From the NCBI RefSeq assembly GCF_006715635.1, contig NZ_VFNP01000002.1, forward strand, positions 2,604,001 through 2,668,000: a DNA stretch of 64,000 bases, given 5' to 3'. Shown piece by piece: positions 1 to 8,062 of the stretch. Each line of letters begins with the position of its first letter. The stretch's first letter is position 1. Below the pieces are notes generated by a model. That model saw nothing but the letters and a program-made list of their open reading frames with translations. It had not been told where the DNA came from and did no database searches. Source of the stretch: Streptomyces sp. SLBN-118. Lineage in GTDB: Bacteria > Actinomycetota > Actinomycetes > Streptomycetales > Streptomycetaceae. A program made the position numbers and the translations under genes.

Positions 1-26
1 GAAGCCGCGCACCGGAAGGCAGAACA

Positions 27-635
27 GTGAACTACAGGGTCCAGCCCACCGCCCAGGTCGACGAGACCGCCGTCATCGGCGCCGGGAGCAGTGTCTGGGA
101 GCTCGCCCAGATCCGCGAGGGCGCCAAGCTCGGCGAGGGCTGTGTCGTCGGCCGCGGCGCCTACGTCGGCACCGGCGTACAGATCGGCGACAACGTCAAG
201 CTGCAGAACTACGCCCTGGTTTACGAGCCCGCCGAACTCGGCGACGGTGTGTTCGTCGGCCCGGCCGTAGTGCTCACCAACGACCACAACCCGCGCTCCG
301 TCGACCCCGACGGCAAGCAGAAGCGCGGCGGTGACTGGGAGGCCGTCGGCGTCAAGGTCGCCGAGGGCGCATCGCTGGGCGCGCGCTCGGTGTGTGTCGC
401 GCCGGTGCGGATCGGCCGCTGGTCCATGGTCGCCGCGGGCGCGGTCGTCACCAAGGACGTACCGGACTTCGCGCTGGTCGTGGGCGTGCCCGCCCGCCGG
501 ATCGGCTGGGTCGGCCGGGCCGGTGTCCGCCTCGTGGAGCGCGAGGGCGAGCAGGGCGTGTGGGAGTGCCCGCAGAGCGGCTCGCTGTACGTGGAGAAGG
601 ACGGTGTCCTTGCCGAGCAGGAGCAGGCGGTCTGA
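27..635 (+). CDS. Hexapeptide-repeat N-acetyltransferase (WbpD/WlbB type)
   Basis: This 202-residue protein is a left-handed beta-helix acetyltransferase. Isoleucine/valine-glycine hexapeptide turns run from about residue 10 to 155 (for example GAGSSVWELAQIREGAKLGE and VRIGRWSMVAAGAVVTKDVP), and it carries the VVGVPARRIGWVG ending typical of sugar N-acetyltransferases of the WbpD/WlbB group. Those enzymes use acetyl-CoA to acetylate the 3-amino group of UDP-2-acetamido-3-amino-2,3-dideoxy-glucuronate in the cytoplasm. The GTG start has GGAAGG seven bases upstream. A strong hairpin follows the stop. The family is clear. The exact substrate is inferred from the aminotransferase, 3-dehydrogenase, 6-dehydrogenase and 2-epimerase genes within 13 kb. 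Confidence 0.85.
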   Translation: MNYRVQPTAQVDETAVIGAGSSVWELAQIREGAKLGEGCVVGRGAYVGTGVQIGDNVKLQNYALVYEPAELGDGVFVGPAVVLTNDHNPRSVDPDGKQKRGGDWEAVGVKVAEGASLGARSVCVAPVRIGRWSMVAAGAVVTKDVPDFALVVGVPARRIGWVGRAGVRLVEREGEQGVWECPQSGSLYVEKDGVLAEQEQAV

Positions 636-658
636 CCGGACGGCTTCCCCAAGCTGAC

Positions 659-690
659 GAAACCCCCCGGACCCGGTCCGGGGGGTTTCC
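659..690. terminator. Hairpin terminator between converging genes
   Basis: A near-perfect inverted repeat (AAACCCCCCGGACC paired with GGTCCGGGGGGTTT) lies 24 bases after the acetyltransferase stop and just beyond the end of the converging - strand gene. It can serve both. Confidence 0.8.
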
Positions 691-704
691 CATGTCTGCC
701 CGCC

Positions 705-1838
705 TCAGGCCCGGGTCCAGGCCTCCAGCGCCAGGCCCGACTCCGCCTTCTGGCGCGTGACCCGCAGCGTCCCGTCCGTACCGAACGCCGCCATCACGAC
801 CCGGCCCCTCGCGTCGATCGCCAGCGCCGGAGCCCCCACGCAGGGCTCACCCGTCAGAGTCCAGCTGACCCCCGAGGTCTCGTCCTCGGTGGGATACGCG
901 GCCAGCGCCGGGCGGCCGGTGTCGGCGTCGCGGTGCGCGAGGATCGTGCAGTCGTGACCGTCGACCGGGGTGCGCAGCAGCGCGACCGGTCCGGTGCCCC
1001 CACCGTTGCCGAGCGGGGCCGCGTCGGCGGTCGGGCGCCAGGCGCGAACCGTGTTGTCCCCCGCGTCGTGCCAGAAGTGCGTGAGCCGGTTGCCGCCGGT
1101 GCGTTCCGAGCTCAGCGAGTCGGCTCCGGCCTTGGCGGGGATGTCGTCGGCGCGCTGGAACTTGACGCCCGGCGTCTCCTGCTCCCAGCGCATGATGTGG
1201 TCCTCGGTCGGGATGAGCAGTTCCATCAGACCGTCCGGTGTCAGCGAGGCGGACACGGTGCCCAGCCCGCCGCTGCCCTTGAGGTCGGCCCACTTGTTCC
1301 ACTTGCCCGAAGGCACCTGGGCGCGCCCGCAGACGCCGCCGCCCGCGTTGCGTACGAACACATGCAGCGAGCCCTCGGCATCGATGACCGCCGACGGGAG
1401 GCCGATCTGCTCGGCGAGACCGGGGTCGTTCGGGTAGGGGGTACCGAGCGGATACCAGTCACGCACGGCAAGGCCGGACTGGTACTGCACGGCGTACACC
1501 ACATCGATGGCGGTCCGGCCGTCCGGGAGGGGCCTGCGGCGCAGGCCCACCAGGTGGACATAACCGTCGGCGCCCTGCGCAATGGAGAGATACGGCAGCA
1601 CCCCCCGGGCGGGGATGACGTCGGGCCCGGTCCACTCGGGGCCCCCGGGCCGGGTCTCGGTCCAGCGCAGCACGCCGTCCGAGCCAGGTGCGTACGCCGT
1701 GAGCCTGCCGTCCTTGCCGCGCACCAGCCAGCCGGTGGTGGGGGCCAGCGAGGTGTCCACGGTAGGTATCGGAGTGGCCTTTCGGCTCGGCGCCGCGTCC
1801 GAGCGACGCGCAGATTTCCGTCCGGACCAGACCGCCAT
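705..1838 (-). CDS. Beta-propeller (PLL/lectin-like) protein of unknown role
   Basis: This 377-residue protein has about six or seven repeats of 45-55 residues. Each has a small-residue/hydrophobic strand, an acidic-glycine turn and a further strand ending near Trp or Arg (for example VIDAEGSLHVFVRNAGGG, AIDARGRVVMAAFGTDGTLR and GADGYVHLVGLRRR). This pattern fits a PLL-like or tachylectin-like beta-propeller that binds sugars. No signal peptide or membrane segment is visible; the first 25 residues are basic and rich in Ser and Ala. The ATG start has only a weak ribosome site. It sits alone between surface-glycan genes, so a glycan-binding or quality-control role is possible but not shown by sequence. 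Confidence 0.6.
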   Translation of the reverse strand: MAVWSGRKSARRSDAAPSRKATPIPTVDTSLAPTTGWLVRGKDGRLTAYAPGSDGVLRWTETRPGGPEWTGPDVIPARGVLPYLSIAQGADGYVHLVGLRRRPLPDGRTAIDVVYAVQYQSGLAVRDWYPLGTPYPNDPGLAEQIGLPSAVIDAEGSLHVFVRNAGGGVCGRAQVPSGKWNKWADLKGSGGLGTVSASLTPDGLMELLIPTEDHIMRWEQETPGVKFQRADDIPAKAGADSLSSERTGGNRLTHFWHDAGDNTVRAWRPTADAAPLGNGGGTGPVALLRTPVDGHDCTILAHRDADTGRPALAAYPTEDETSGVSWTLTGEPCVGAPALAIDARGRVVMAAFGTDGTLRVTRQKAESGLALEAWTRA

Positions 1839-2179
1839 GGCTCACCATCGTCTTTCGCGTGACCGCCCGCAAAACGTGCGCGACGATAGTACGACAGGTT
1901 TGCGGCACGAACTCCCGCCGCTCCCGGGCCCTCTCCCCTGCCTCGTAGACGGCCCGTTCACGAAATCGTTATCCAGAACACGCGCCCCGCGCGAAGGCCC
2001 AGCCGCCGGTCCGCTCACCTCGGCCATTGCCTACCATTGCGGAGAACACCCCTGGGAGCGCGCGCTTGGCCGGGCCGGTCCGGCCGCCTCGGCGGTGGCG
2101 CGATCGCGCGGGGTGTCGGCCCGCAGTATGAGACCGTGACACGCCCCGCCAGTGACCTGACCCAGAAGAAGAGTGTTCA
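1839..2179. other. Divergent promoter region
   Basis: This 341-bp non-coding stretch separates the - strand propeller gene from the + strand 2-epimerase operon, so it must carry promoters in both directions. On the - strand a TACTAT hexamer about 1884-1889 is a possible -10 box, with no clear -35. I see no repeat or small gene in it. Confidence 0.5.
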
Positions 2180-3283
2180 GTGAAAGTCATCAGCATCGTC
2201 GGTGCCCGTCCGCAATTGGTGAAGCTCGCCCCCATTGCGGCCGCGTTCGCCGAGACCGACCACGAGCACGTCATCGTGCACACCGGGCAGCACTACGACG
2301 CCGACCTCTCCGACGTCTTCTTCGACGGTCTCGGCATCCCCGACCCGGACGTCCACCTCGGTGTCGGCTCCGGCAGCCACGGCGTCCAGACCGGTTCTGT
2401 GCTCACCGCGCTCGACCCGGTGCTCGAGCGGGAGCAGCCCGACTGGGTCCTCGTCTACGGCGACACCAACTCGACCATCGCCGGTGCGCTCTCGGCGGTG
2501 AAGATGCACCTGCCGGTCGCGCACCTGGAGGCCGGTCTGCGCTCCTTCAACCGGCGCATGCCCGAGGAGCACAACCGCGTACTGACCGACCACTGCGCCG
2601 ACGTCCTGCTGGCCCCGACCGAGGAGGCCATGCGCCACCTCGCAGACGAGGGCCTGGGGGACCGCGCCGTGCTGGCCGGTGACGTGATGGTCGACATCTG
2701 CCTGCGCATCCGCGACGCGGTGCTCGCCGGCGAACACGCCGCGCCCGCGCTGCCCGAGGGCATCGACCCCTCCAAGCCGTTCCTGCTGGCGACCCTGCAC
2801 CGGCCCGACAACACCGACGACCCCGAGCGCCTCGCCGCGATCATCGGCGCCATGGCCAAGCTGCCCGTCCCGGTGGCGCTGCTCGCGCACCCGCGCCTGG
2901 TCGCGCGGGCCGAGCAGCACGGCATCGAACTGGCGCAGGGTTCGGTGCACGTCGGCCGACCGCTGCCTTACGCGGGTCTGGTCGCCGCGGTGCTGGCCTC
3001 GACCGGTGTCGTCACCGACTCCGGCGGCCTGCAGAAGGAAGCCTTCCTCCTGGAGCGGATCACGACGACGATCCGTCCAGAAACCGAGTGGGTCGAAACC
3101 GTCGACACCGGTTGGAACGTCTTGGTACCTGACCCGCACGAGCTCTCCGCCGACGAGTGGGCCGCCACGGTCACCCGCGCCGTTCCGACGGCCGACCCGG
3201 GCACTCCCTACGGCGACGGACGAGCCGCGCAGAACGTTGTCCGGATCATGGAAGAGTGGAAGGGGGGCAGCCGGCTCGTGTGA
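2180..3283 (+). CDS. wecB: UDP-N-acetylglucosamine 2-epimerase, non-hydrolysing (WecB/WbpI type)
   Basis: This 367-residue GT-B-fold epimerase interconverts UDP-GlcNAc-type sugars with the corresponding manno epimers in the cytoplasm. Visible signatures are GARPQLVK (8-15), HTGQHYD (34-40), GDTNST (94-99), HLEAGLRS (115-122) and TDSGGLQKEAF near the C-terminus. D95, E117 and E130 fall at the positions known to be catalytic in E. coli WecB. The GTG start follows a purine-rich AGAAGAAGAG. It is the first gene of a + strand run with two glycosyltransferases. Sequence alone cannot separate a WecB role (UDP-GlcNAc) from a WbpI/WlbD role (UDP-GlcNAc3NAcA). The neighbours favour the second. Confidence 0.9.
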   Translation: MKVISIVGARPQLVKLAPIAAAFAETDHEHVIVHTGQHYDADLSDVFFDGLGIPDPDVHLGVGSGSHGVQTGSVLTALDPVLEREQPDWVLVYGDTNSTIAGALSAVKMHLPVAHLEAGLRSFNRRMPEEHNRVLTDHCADVLLAPTEEAMRHLADEGLGDRAVLAGDVMVDICLRIRDAVLAGEHAAPALPEGIDPSKPFLLATLHRPDNTDDPERLAAIIGAMAKLPVPVALLAHPRLVARAEQHGIELAQGSVHVGRPLPYAGLVAAVLASTGVVTDSGGLQKEAFLLERITTTIRPETEWVETVDTGWNVLVPDPHELSADEWAATVTRAVPTADPGTPYGDGRAAQNVVRIMEEWKGGSRLV

Positions 3284-3344
3284 CGGACAAGCGCCTCATT
3301 GCAGGCTCTAATCCGTACTTGTCACCGTGCTAGCGTCACCGTTT

Positions 3345-4805
3345 ATGTCAGCGTCTCCCAGGTCCGGGCTGCCCTCAGAAGGCCCGCGCCCGCACGTCAT
3401 TTATCTCGCCATCGGCTTCCCGCCGGCTGCAAAAAGCAGCGCCTACCGCATGCGCGAGACGGCGAACCAGTTCTGCTACGCAGGCTGGGACGTCACCGTC
3501 GTCAATATCGCCCAGGAGTCCTGGGAGCGGGACTCGGGTGTCGACCTGACCCTTCTGGAGCAGGTCGACCCGCGGGTGAAGATCGTCGAGCTGCCGCTGT
3601 CCCGTGAGGACCTGGAAACGGACATCCGGCTCTACAGCGAGGACCGCGCGCTCAACCCCAACAGCTGGGTGTCGCGGCTGCGCAAGCGGCAGCAGAAGAC
3701 GTTCCCCGAGCCGAACTTCGGCGAGTGGCGCGGCGATCTGGAGCAGGCGGTGCTCGACATCCACCGGGAGCACCCGGCGGATCTGCTCGTTGCCAGCTGT
3801 GTTCCGTACGTGAATCTCGCCGCGGCCTGGAAGCTCTGGGAAGAGGCCAAGGTCCCGTACGCCGTGGACTTCCGCGACGGCTGGTCCATCGATGTGATCA
3901 CCGGCATCGAGGCGTTCACCAAGGACTCCGAGATGGGCCGCTGGGAACAGAAGGTCCTCGACAACGCGGTCTCGCTGTGGGTGGTCAACGACCCGATCGC
4001 CGACCACTACCGCGCCCGTTACCCGGAGTTCGCCTCCCGTGTCGAGGTCGTGCGCAACGGCTACGACGCGGACAGCTCGCCCGGCCGCGCCCACAACCCC
4101 GACCCCGAGTCGGGTCTGGTCTTCGGCTACCTGGGCACGGTCAACTTCACGCCCGCGCACCTGGAGACGGTGCTCAACGCCTGGCGCGCGGCCCGTGAGA
4201 AGGAGCCGCTGCTCGCCAACGCGCGCTTCGAGGTACGCGGCCACATCGGCAACGGAGCGGGCCGCGAGGCCAACAAGCACTCCGAGATGCTAAAGCAGGC
4301 CGAAGCGGACGGCGTGTTCTTCGGCGGTCCCGCCGCCAAGGCCGAGGTCTCCTCCATCTACGCCCGCTGGGACGCCATGGTGCTCATCCTGATCGGCGGT
4401 CGCTTCGTGACCTCCGGCAAGGTGTACGAGTACATGGCCACGGGCCTGCCGATCGTCTCGGCGCACGTCGTCGAGCACGACGCCTCGAACGTTCTCAACG
4501 GTCATCCCCTGTGGACCGGTGCCGTCGGGATCGACGAGGAGGGACTGACGGAGTCCTTCGTGAGGGCGGCCCACATGGCCGTCGAGACGAGCGACGAGGT
4601 TCACGCGGAAGCGATGGCGCACGCCGACCAGTTCACCCGCGAGGCCCTGATGTCGGTCGCCGTGAAGAACCTCGTCGACCGGCTCGCCGCCGAGCACGGT
4701 GTACAGGCCGCGCCCGCGGAGGGCGTCGTCCCCCAGACTGCCGAAGCCACGGATGTGGACGACCTCTCATCGAAGTCGATCGTCGCCGGAGGATCCACCC
4801 AGTGA
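3345..4805 (+). CDS. GT4-like glycosyltransferase
   Basis: This protein of 486 residues has a GT-B fold. The N-terminal half has HVIYLAIGFPPAAKSSAYR, the glycine/proline entry loop of GT4 enzymes. The second half has VVRNGYD, FGYLGTVNFTPAH and KVYEYMATGLPIVS, which match the donor-binding half. It probably transfers a nucleotide-activated sugar onto a surface glycan precursor at the cytoplasmic face. The ATG at 3345 is preferred because TAGCGT (3331-3336) lies eight bases upstream, fitting a leaderless transcript. A GTG at 3327 would add six residues and lacks a ribosome site. Its stop overlaps the next start (GTGA), so the two glycosyltransferases are translationally coupled. Confidence 0.85.
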   Translation: MSASPRSGLPSEGPRPHVIYLAIGFPPAAKSSAYRMRETANQFCYAGWDVTVVNIAQESWERDSGVDLTLLEQVDPRVKIVELPLSREDLETDIRLYSEDRALNPNSWVSRLRKRQQKTFPEPNFGEWRGDLEQAVLDIHREHPADLLVASCVPYVNLAAAWKLWEEAKVPYAVDFRDGWSIDVITGIEAFTKDSEMGRWEQKVLDNAVSLWVVNDPIADHYRARYPEFASRVEVVRNGYDADSSPGRAHNPDPESGLVFGYLGTVNFTPAHLETVLNAWRAAREKEPLLANARFEVRGHIGNGAGREANKHSEMLKQAEADGVFFGGPAAKAEVSSIYARWDAMVLILIGGRFVTSGKVYEYMATGLPIVSAHVVEHDASNVLNGHPLWTGAVGIDEEGLTESFVRAAHMAVETSDEVHAEAMAHADQFTREALMSVAVKNLVDRLAAEHGVQAAPAEGVVPQTAEATDVDDLSSKSIVAGGSTQ

Positions 4806-6925
4806 CCGATGTGTTGCTCGTCGCCGCCGCCCAGCCGCAACTCGGCGTGCTGGCCGGCGCGGTGCAGAAGTTCCGCGCCCAGGGCGCGCGCGTCTACCTG
4901 GCCTGTGCCTTCGACACGAAGACCTGCCAGGAGGAGATCGACCGGCTCGAACTGGACGGGTACCAGCCACTGCCGTACGGCATAGGGCATCTGCGCACCG
5001 CGACCCGCCGCAAGCTGCGCAAGCTTCCGGCGAGCCGTCGCCTGTGGATCCAGATCCGCCGCAATCCGTGGCTTCGCCGCCACGGCCTGGGAGCGCACCA
5101 GCTCGTCGCACTCGACGCCAACGCCGTGTACACGGTCTGGCGGCTGTCCCAGTACACCGACGCGGACGCCAGTTTCGGCATCGCGCCGGCGCTGCGGGCC
5201 CTGTCGGACCCGCAGCGGTCCTCGGCCCCGGTCAAGCGCCGGACGCTCCCGCCGCGCTCGGTGATCGTCGGCGACGTACGCCGCCAAGCCAAGGCGCTGC
5301 CCGAGACCGTGATCCGTACGGCCACGGCGCGTCCCCTGATGCGCAGCAGCGTCGGTGCCCGGCTGTGGCGCACCGCGCTCGGCGCACCCGGTGTTCCGGC
5401 CAACGTCCGGGCGCGTCTGTCCCGCCAGGTGGCCGAGGGCATGCGCTGGGCAGGCCGGCCGGGCGGCGCGACGCTCGCGCTGACCACTGCCGCACAGAGC
5501 ATCTCGAACCGCACGATCAAGGCGGGGCTGCTGGACGAGGCGGCCAAGACCGAGCTGAAGCGGGGTGTCCCGCCGCGCGCTCTGGACAGCACGCTCAAGG
5601 AACTGCTGACCGCCTCGGACGAAGAGTTCAAGGCGGGCGATCCCGCGACCGCGGCGTCCACGCTGGACCGTGCCCTCGTCCTCGGTTTCCACCGTGTCAT
5701 CCACATCGACCAGCTCAGCTCGCCGCTGGCCGGCGACCCGGCCGCCTTCTCGGCGCCGGTGCACGCCTCGGCGGTCATGAAGAAGATCCAGCAGCCGCAG
5801 GGCAGGAAGACCCCGGCCGCGACGCCTCCGAAGGACCGGCCGCTGCGGCTGCTGGTCACCACGAGCGCCAACGACAACTTCCTCAAGCTGATCCTGTCCC
5901 ACTACGAGGCCCACCAGGGCGTCGAGGTCCGCTACCTGGACCTGGCGTCCACCACGGCCATGAAGCGCATCGCATGGGCCGGCCGGCGGATGATAGAGAA
6001 CCGTCTCGGGGGCGACGCGCTCTACGCGGAGCAGGTCGAGCAGCTGATGCGGCCCCATCTGGACTGGGCCGACACGGTGTTCCTCGACTGGTGTGTGGCG
6101 CCGGCCGTGATGCTCACGACGATCGACCCGGGCGACACCCGGATCGTGGTCCGGCTGCACAGCTACGAGGCCTTCACCCGGTGGCCGCACCTGGTGGACT
6201 TCTCCCGCGTGGACGACCTCATCTACGTCGCCGACCATGTGCAGGACCTGACGACCGCTCTGGTGCCGCAGCTCCGCGGTCCCGAGGCGCCTCGTACGCA
6301 CATGATCGACAACGCCATGGACCTGAGCGCCTTCAACCGCGCGAAGCCCGCCGACGCCCGCTTCAACCTCGGGCTCATCGGTGTCTCCCAGGTGGCGAAG
6401 GACCCGCTGTGGGCCATCGACGTCCTGGAGCGCGTACGCAAGCAGGACGAGCGCTACCGGCTGCTGCTGGTCGGCGGGGACATGGATCCCAAGACCAGCC
6501 GTGCCACCAGCGACTACCTGAAGGAGTTCGAGAGGCAGCTCGAGCCGCTGGTGGAGTCCGGTGCCGTGGTACGTCTCGGGCCGACGGACGACGTACCGTC
6601 CGCGCTGACCGGGATCGGCACGATCCTGAGCTCGTCGGTGCGTGAGGGCTGCCACGTCGGTCTGATGGAGGGCGCGGCGAGTGCCGCCGTCCCCGTCGTC
6701 CGCGACTGGCCGTTCTACGCCGGACGCGAGCACAGCGCCCGCACCCTCTACCCCGAGGGCTGGGTCGTCGGCTCCCCCGAGGAGGCCGCGAAGCGGATCC
6801 TGGAGACCACGGCGACCGAGGAGAGCTGGCGCAACGCGGGCAAGCTGGCCTCCGAGCACGCGCTGTCCGCGTGGGACTGGCCGGTGGTGAGCCGCCGCTT
6901 CGACGAGCTGCTGCTCGGCGAGTAG
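4802..6925 (+). CDS. Large two-part glycosyltransferase (GT4-like C-terminal half)
   Basis: This protein has 707 residues. The GTG at 4802 overlaps the upstream stop as GTGA and has GGAGGA eight bases before it, which fixes the start. The C-terminal part (about 340-705) looks like a GT-B glycosyltransferase: VVRLHSYEAFTRWPHLVDFS, IDNAMDLSAFNRAK, LGLIGVSQVAKDPLWAIDVL, a glycine-rich LLLVGGDMD strand and SSSVREGCHVGLMEGAASAA, the acidic E-x7-E-like donor site. The first 330 residues begin with a Rossmann-like strand (VLLVAAAQPQLGVLAGAV) but I do not recognise the domain. It may be an acceptor-binding or second transferase unit. It closes the + strand operon before a long terminator. Confidence 0.8.
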   Translation: MTDVLLVAAAQPQLGVLAGAVQKFRAQGARVYLACAFDTKTCQEEIDRLELDGYQPLPYGIGHLRTATRRKLRKLPASRRLWIQIRRNPWLRRHGLGAHQLVALDANAVYTVWRLSQYTDADASFGIAPALRALSDPQRSSAPVKRRTLPPRSVIVGDVRRQAKALPETVIRTATARPLMRSSVGARLWRTALGAPGVPANVRARLSRQVAEGMRWAGRPGGATLALTTAAQSISNRTIKAGLLDEAAKTELKRGVPPRALDSTLKELLTASDEEFKAGDPATAASTLDRALVLGFHRVIHIDQLSSPLAGDPAAFSAPVHASAVMKKIQQPQGRKTPAATPPKDRPLRLLVTTSANDNFLKLILSHYEAHQGVEVRYLDLASTTAMKRIAWAGRRMIENRLGGDALYAEQVEQLMRPHLDWADTVFLDWCVAPAVMLTTIDPGDTRIVVRLHSYEAFTRWPHLVDFSRVDDLIYVADHVQDLTTALVPQLRGPEAPRTHMIDNAMDLSAFNRAKPADARFNLGLIGVSQVAKDPLWAIDVLERVRKQDERYRLLLVGGDMDPKTSRATSDYLKEFERQLEPLVESGAVVRLGPTDDVPSALTGIGTILSSSVREGCHVGLMEGAASAAVPVVRDWPFYAGREHSARTLYPEGWVVGSPEEAAKRILETTATEESWRNAGKLASEHALSAWDWPVVSRRFDELLLGE

Positions 6926-6938
6926 GGCTGTTGAGGCA

Positions 6939-6984
6939 GTACGTCGAAGGGCCCCCGGGATGTCCCGGGGGCCCTTCGACGTAC
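6939..6984. terminator. Bidirectional terminator, perfect 22-bp stem
   Basis: The 22-base arms (6939-6960 and 6963-6984) are perfectly complementary with a two-base centre. They lie between the end of the + strand glycosyltransferase operon and the end of the - strand galE gene, so one element can stop transcription from both sides. Confidence 0.9.
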
Positions 6985-7002
6985 GTGCGGGGTGCGAGCG
7001 GG

Positions 7003-7983
7003 TCAGCCGCGAGCCTCCGGGTGGCGCAGGCACCAGCCCTCCCACGCCGAAGTCACCATCGCGCGCACATCGTGGCGGGCCTCCCAGCCGAGTTCCCCGC
7101 GGATGCGGTCGGCGGCGGCCACGACACGGGCCGGATCGCCCGGCCTGCGGTCCGTGACCTCGGCCTTGCTGTCCGCGTGCCCGGTGACGTCAAGGATGAT
7201 GTCGACCATCTCCGCGACCGAAACCCCTTCGCCGCGGCCGATGTTGAGGACCAGCGAGGCCGAGGGGTCCGCGGCGAGCCGCCGCGCCGCCGCGACATGC
7301 GCGGAGGCGATGTCCTCGACGTGGATGTAGTCACGGATGCAGGTGCCGTCGGGCGTCGCGTAGTCGTCGCCGAAGATGCGCGGCGGCTCGCCCGCGGTGA
7401 GGCGCTCGAAGACCATCGGCACGAGGTTGAAGATGCCCTCGTCGCCCAGCTCCGCAGAGGCCGCGCCGGCGACGTTGAAGTAGCGCAGGGAGGCGGTCGC
7501 CATGCCGTGCGCCCTGCCGACGGCGGTGACCAGCCATTCACCGGCGAGCTTGGTCTCGCCGTACGGGCTCATCGGCAGACACGGCGTCGCCTCGGTCACC
7601 AGGTCGACGTCGGGCATGCCGTAGACGGCCGCCGACGAGGAGAAGAGGAACCGGCCGACGCCTGCCGCTGCCGATGCTTCGAGAAGGGTCCGCAGACCCT
7701 CGACGTTCTCGCGGTAGTAGAACAGGGGCTTCTCGACCGATTCGGCGACCTGCTTCTTGCCCGCGATGTGTACGACTCCGGTGATCGCGTGCTCGGCCAG
7801 GACACGGCCGAGCAGCTCACGGTCGAGGACGGAGCCGACCTCCAGCCGCACACCCGCGGGCAGCCGGCCGGCGCTGCCGGTGCTCAGATCGTCGAGGACG
7901 ACGACGCTCTCGCCACCGTCGGTCATCGCCTTCACCACATGGGAGCCGATGAATCCGGCGCCGCCCGTGATCAGCCACGTCAT
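7003..7983 (-). CDS. galE: UDP-glucose 4-epimerase-type SDR enzyme
   Basis: This 326-residue extended short-chain dehydrogenase has the NAD-binding TGGAGFIGSH at 6-15, SSSAAVYG around 120-127 and the catalytic pair in YGETK near residue 140. These are the features of GalE, which converts UDP-Glc and UDP-Gal (or the GlcNAc/GalNAc forms) through a 4-keto intermediate. The ATG at 7983 is chosen because AAGGGGA lies seven bases upstream and the family starts at this point. A GC-rich hairpin at 8004-8033 separates it from the dehydrogenase gene upstream, so it may be read by leakage or from its own promoter. Substrate specificity is not readable. Confidence 0.88.
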   Translation of the reverse strand: MTWLITGGAGFIGSHVVKAMTDGGESVVVLDDLSTGSAGRLPAGVRLEVGSVLDRELLGRVLAEHAITGVVHIAGKKQVAESVEKPLFYYRENVEGLRTLLEASAAAGVGRFLFSSSAAVYGMPDVDLVTEATPCLPMSPYGETKLAGEWLVTAVGRAHGMATASLRYFNVAGAASAELGDEGIFNLVPMVFERLTAGEPPRIFGDDYATPDGTCIRDYIHVEDIASAHVAAARRLAADPSASLVLNIGRGEGVSVAEMVDIILDVTGHADSKAEVTDRRPGDPARVVAAADRIRGELGWEARHDVRAMVTSAWEGWCLRHPEARG

Positions 7984-8003
7984 GTCAATTCCCCTTGCGG
8001 AAC

Positions 8004-8033
8004 GGCCCCGTCCCGGTGACTCGGGACGGGGCC
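8004..8033 (-). terminator. Intra-operon hairpin upstream of galE
   Basis: GGCCCCGTCCC (8004-8014) pairs perfectly with GGGACGGGGCC (8023-8033) around an eight-base loop. It lies after the dehydrogenase stop and only 20 bases before the galE start. It has no T run, so it could be a terminator, an attenuator or an mRNA-processing boundary. Confidence 0.6.
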
Positions 8034-8062
8034 TGTGTGTTGCTCCAGTACTGCGTACTACA

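Noticed and set aside
4601..7045. Long open frame of 814 codons on the - strand opposite the two glycosyltransferases
   Set aside because: It is a typical high-GC shadow: its codon positions lack the third-base G+C bias, its protein is Arg/Gly/His/Asp rich without motifs, and it covers two well-supported genes and the perfect terminator.
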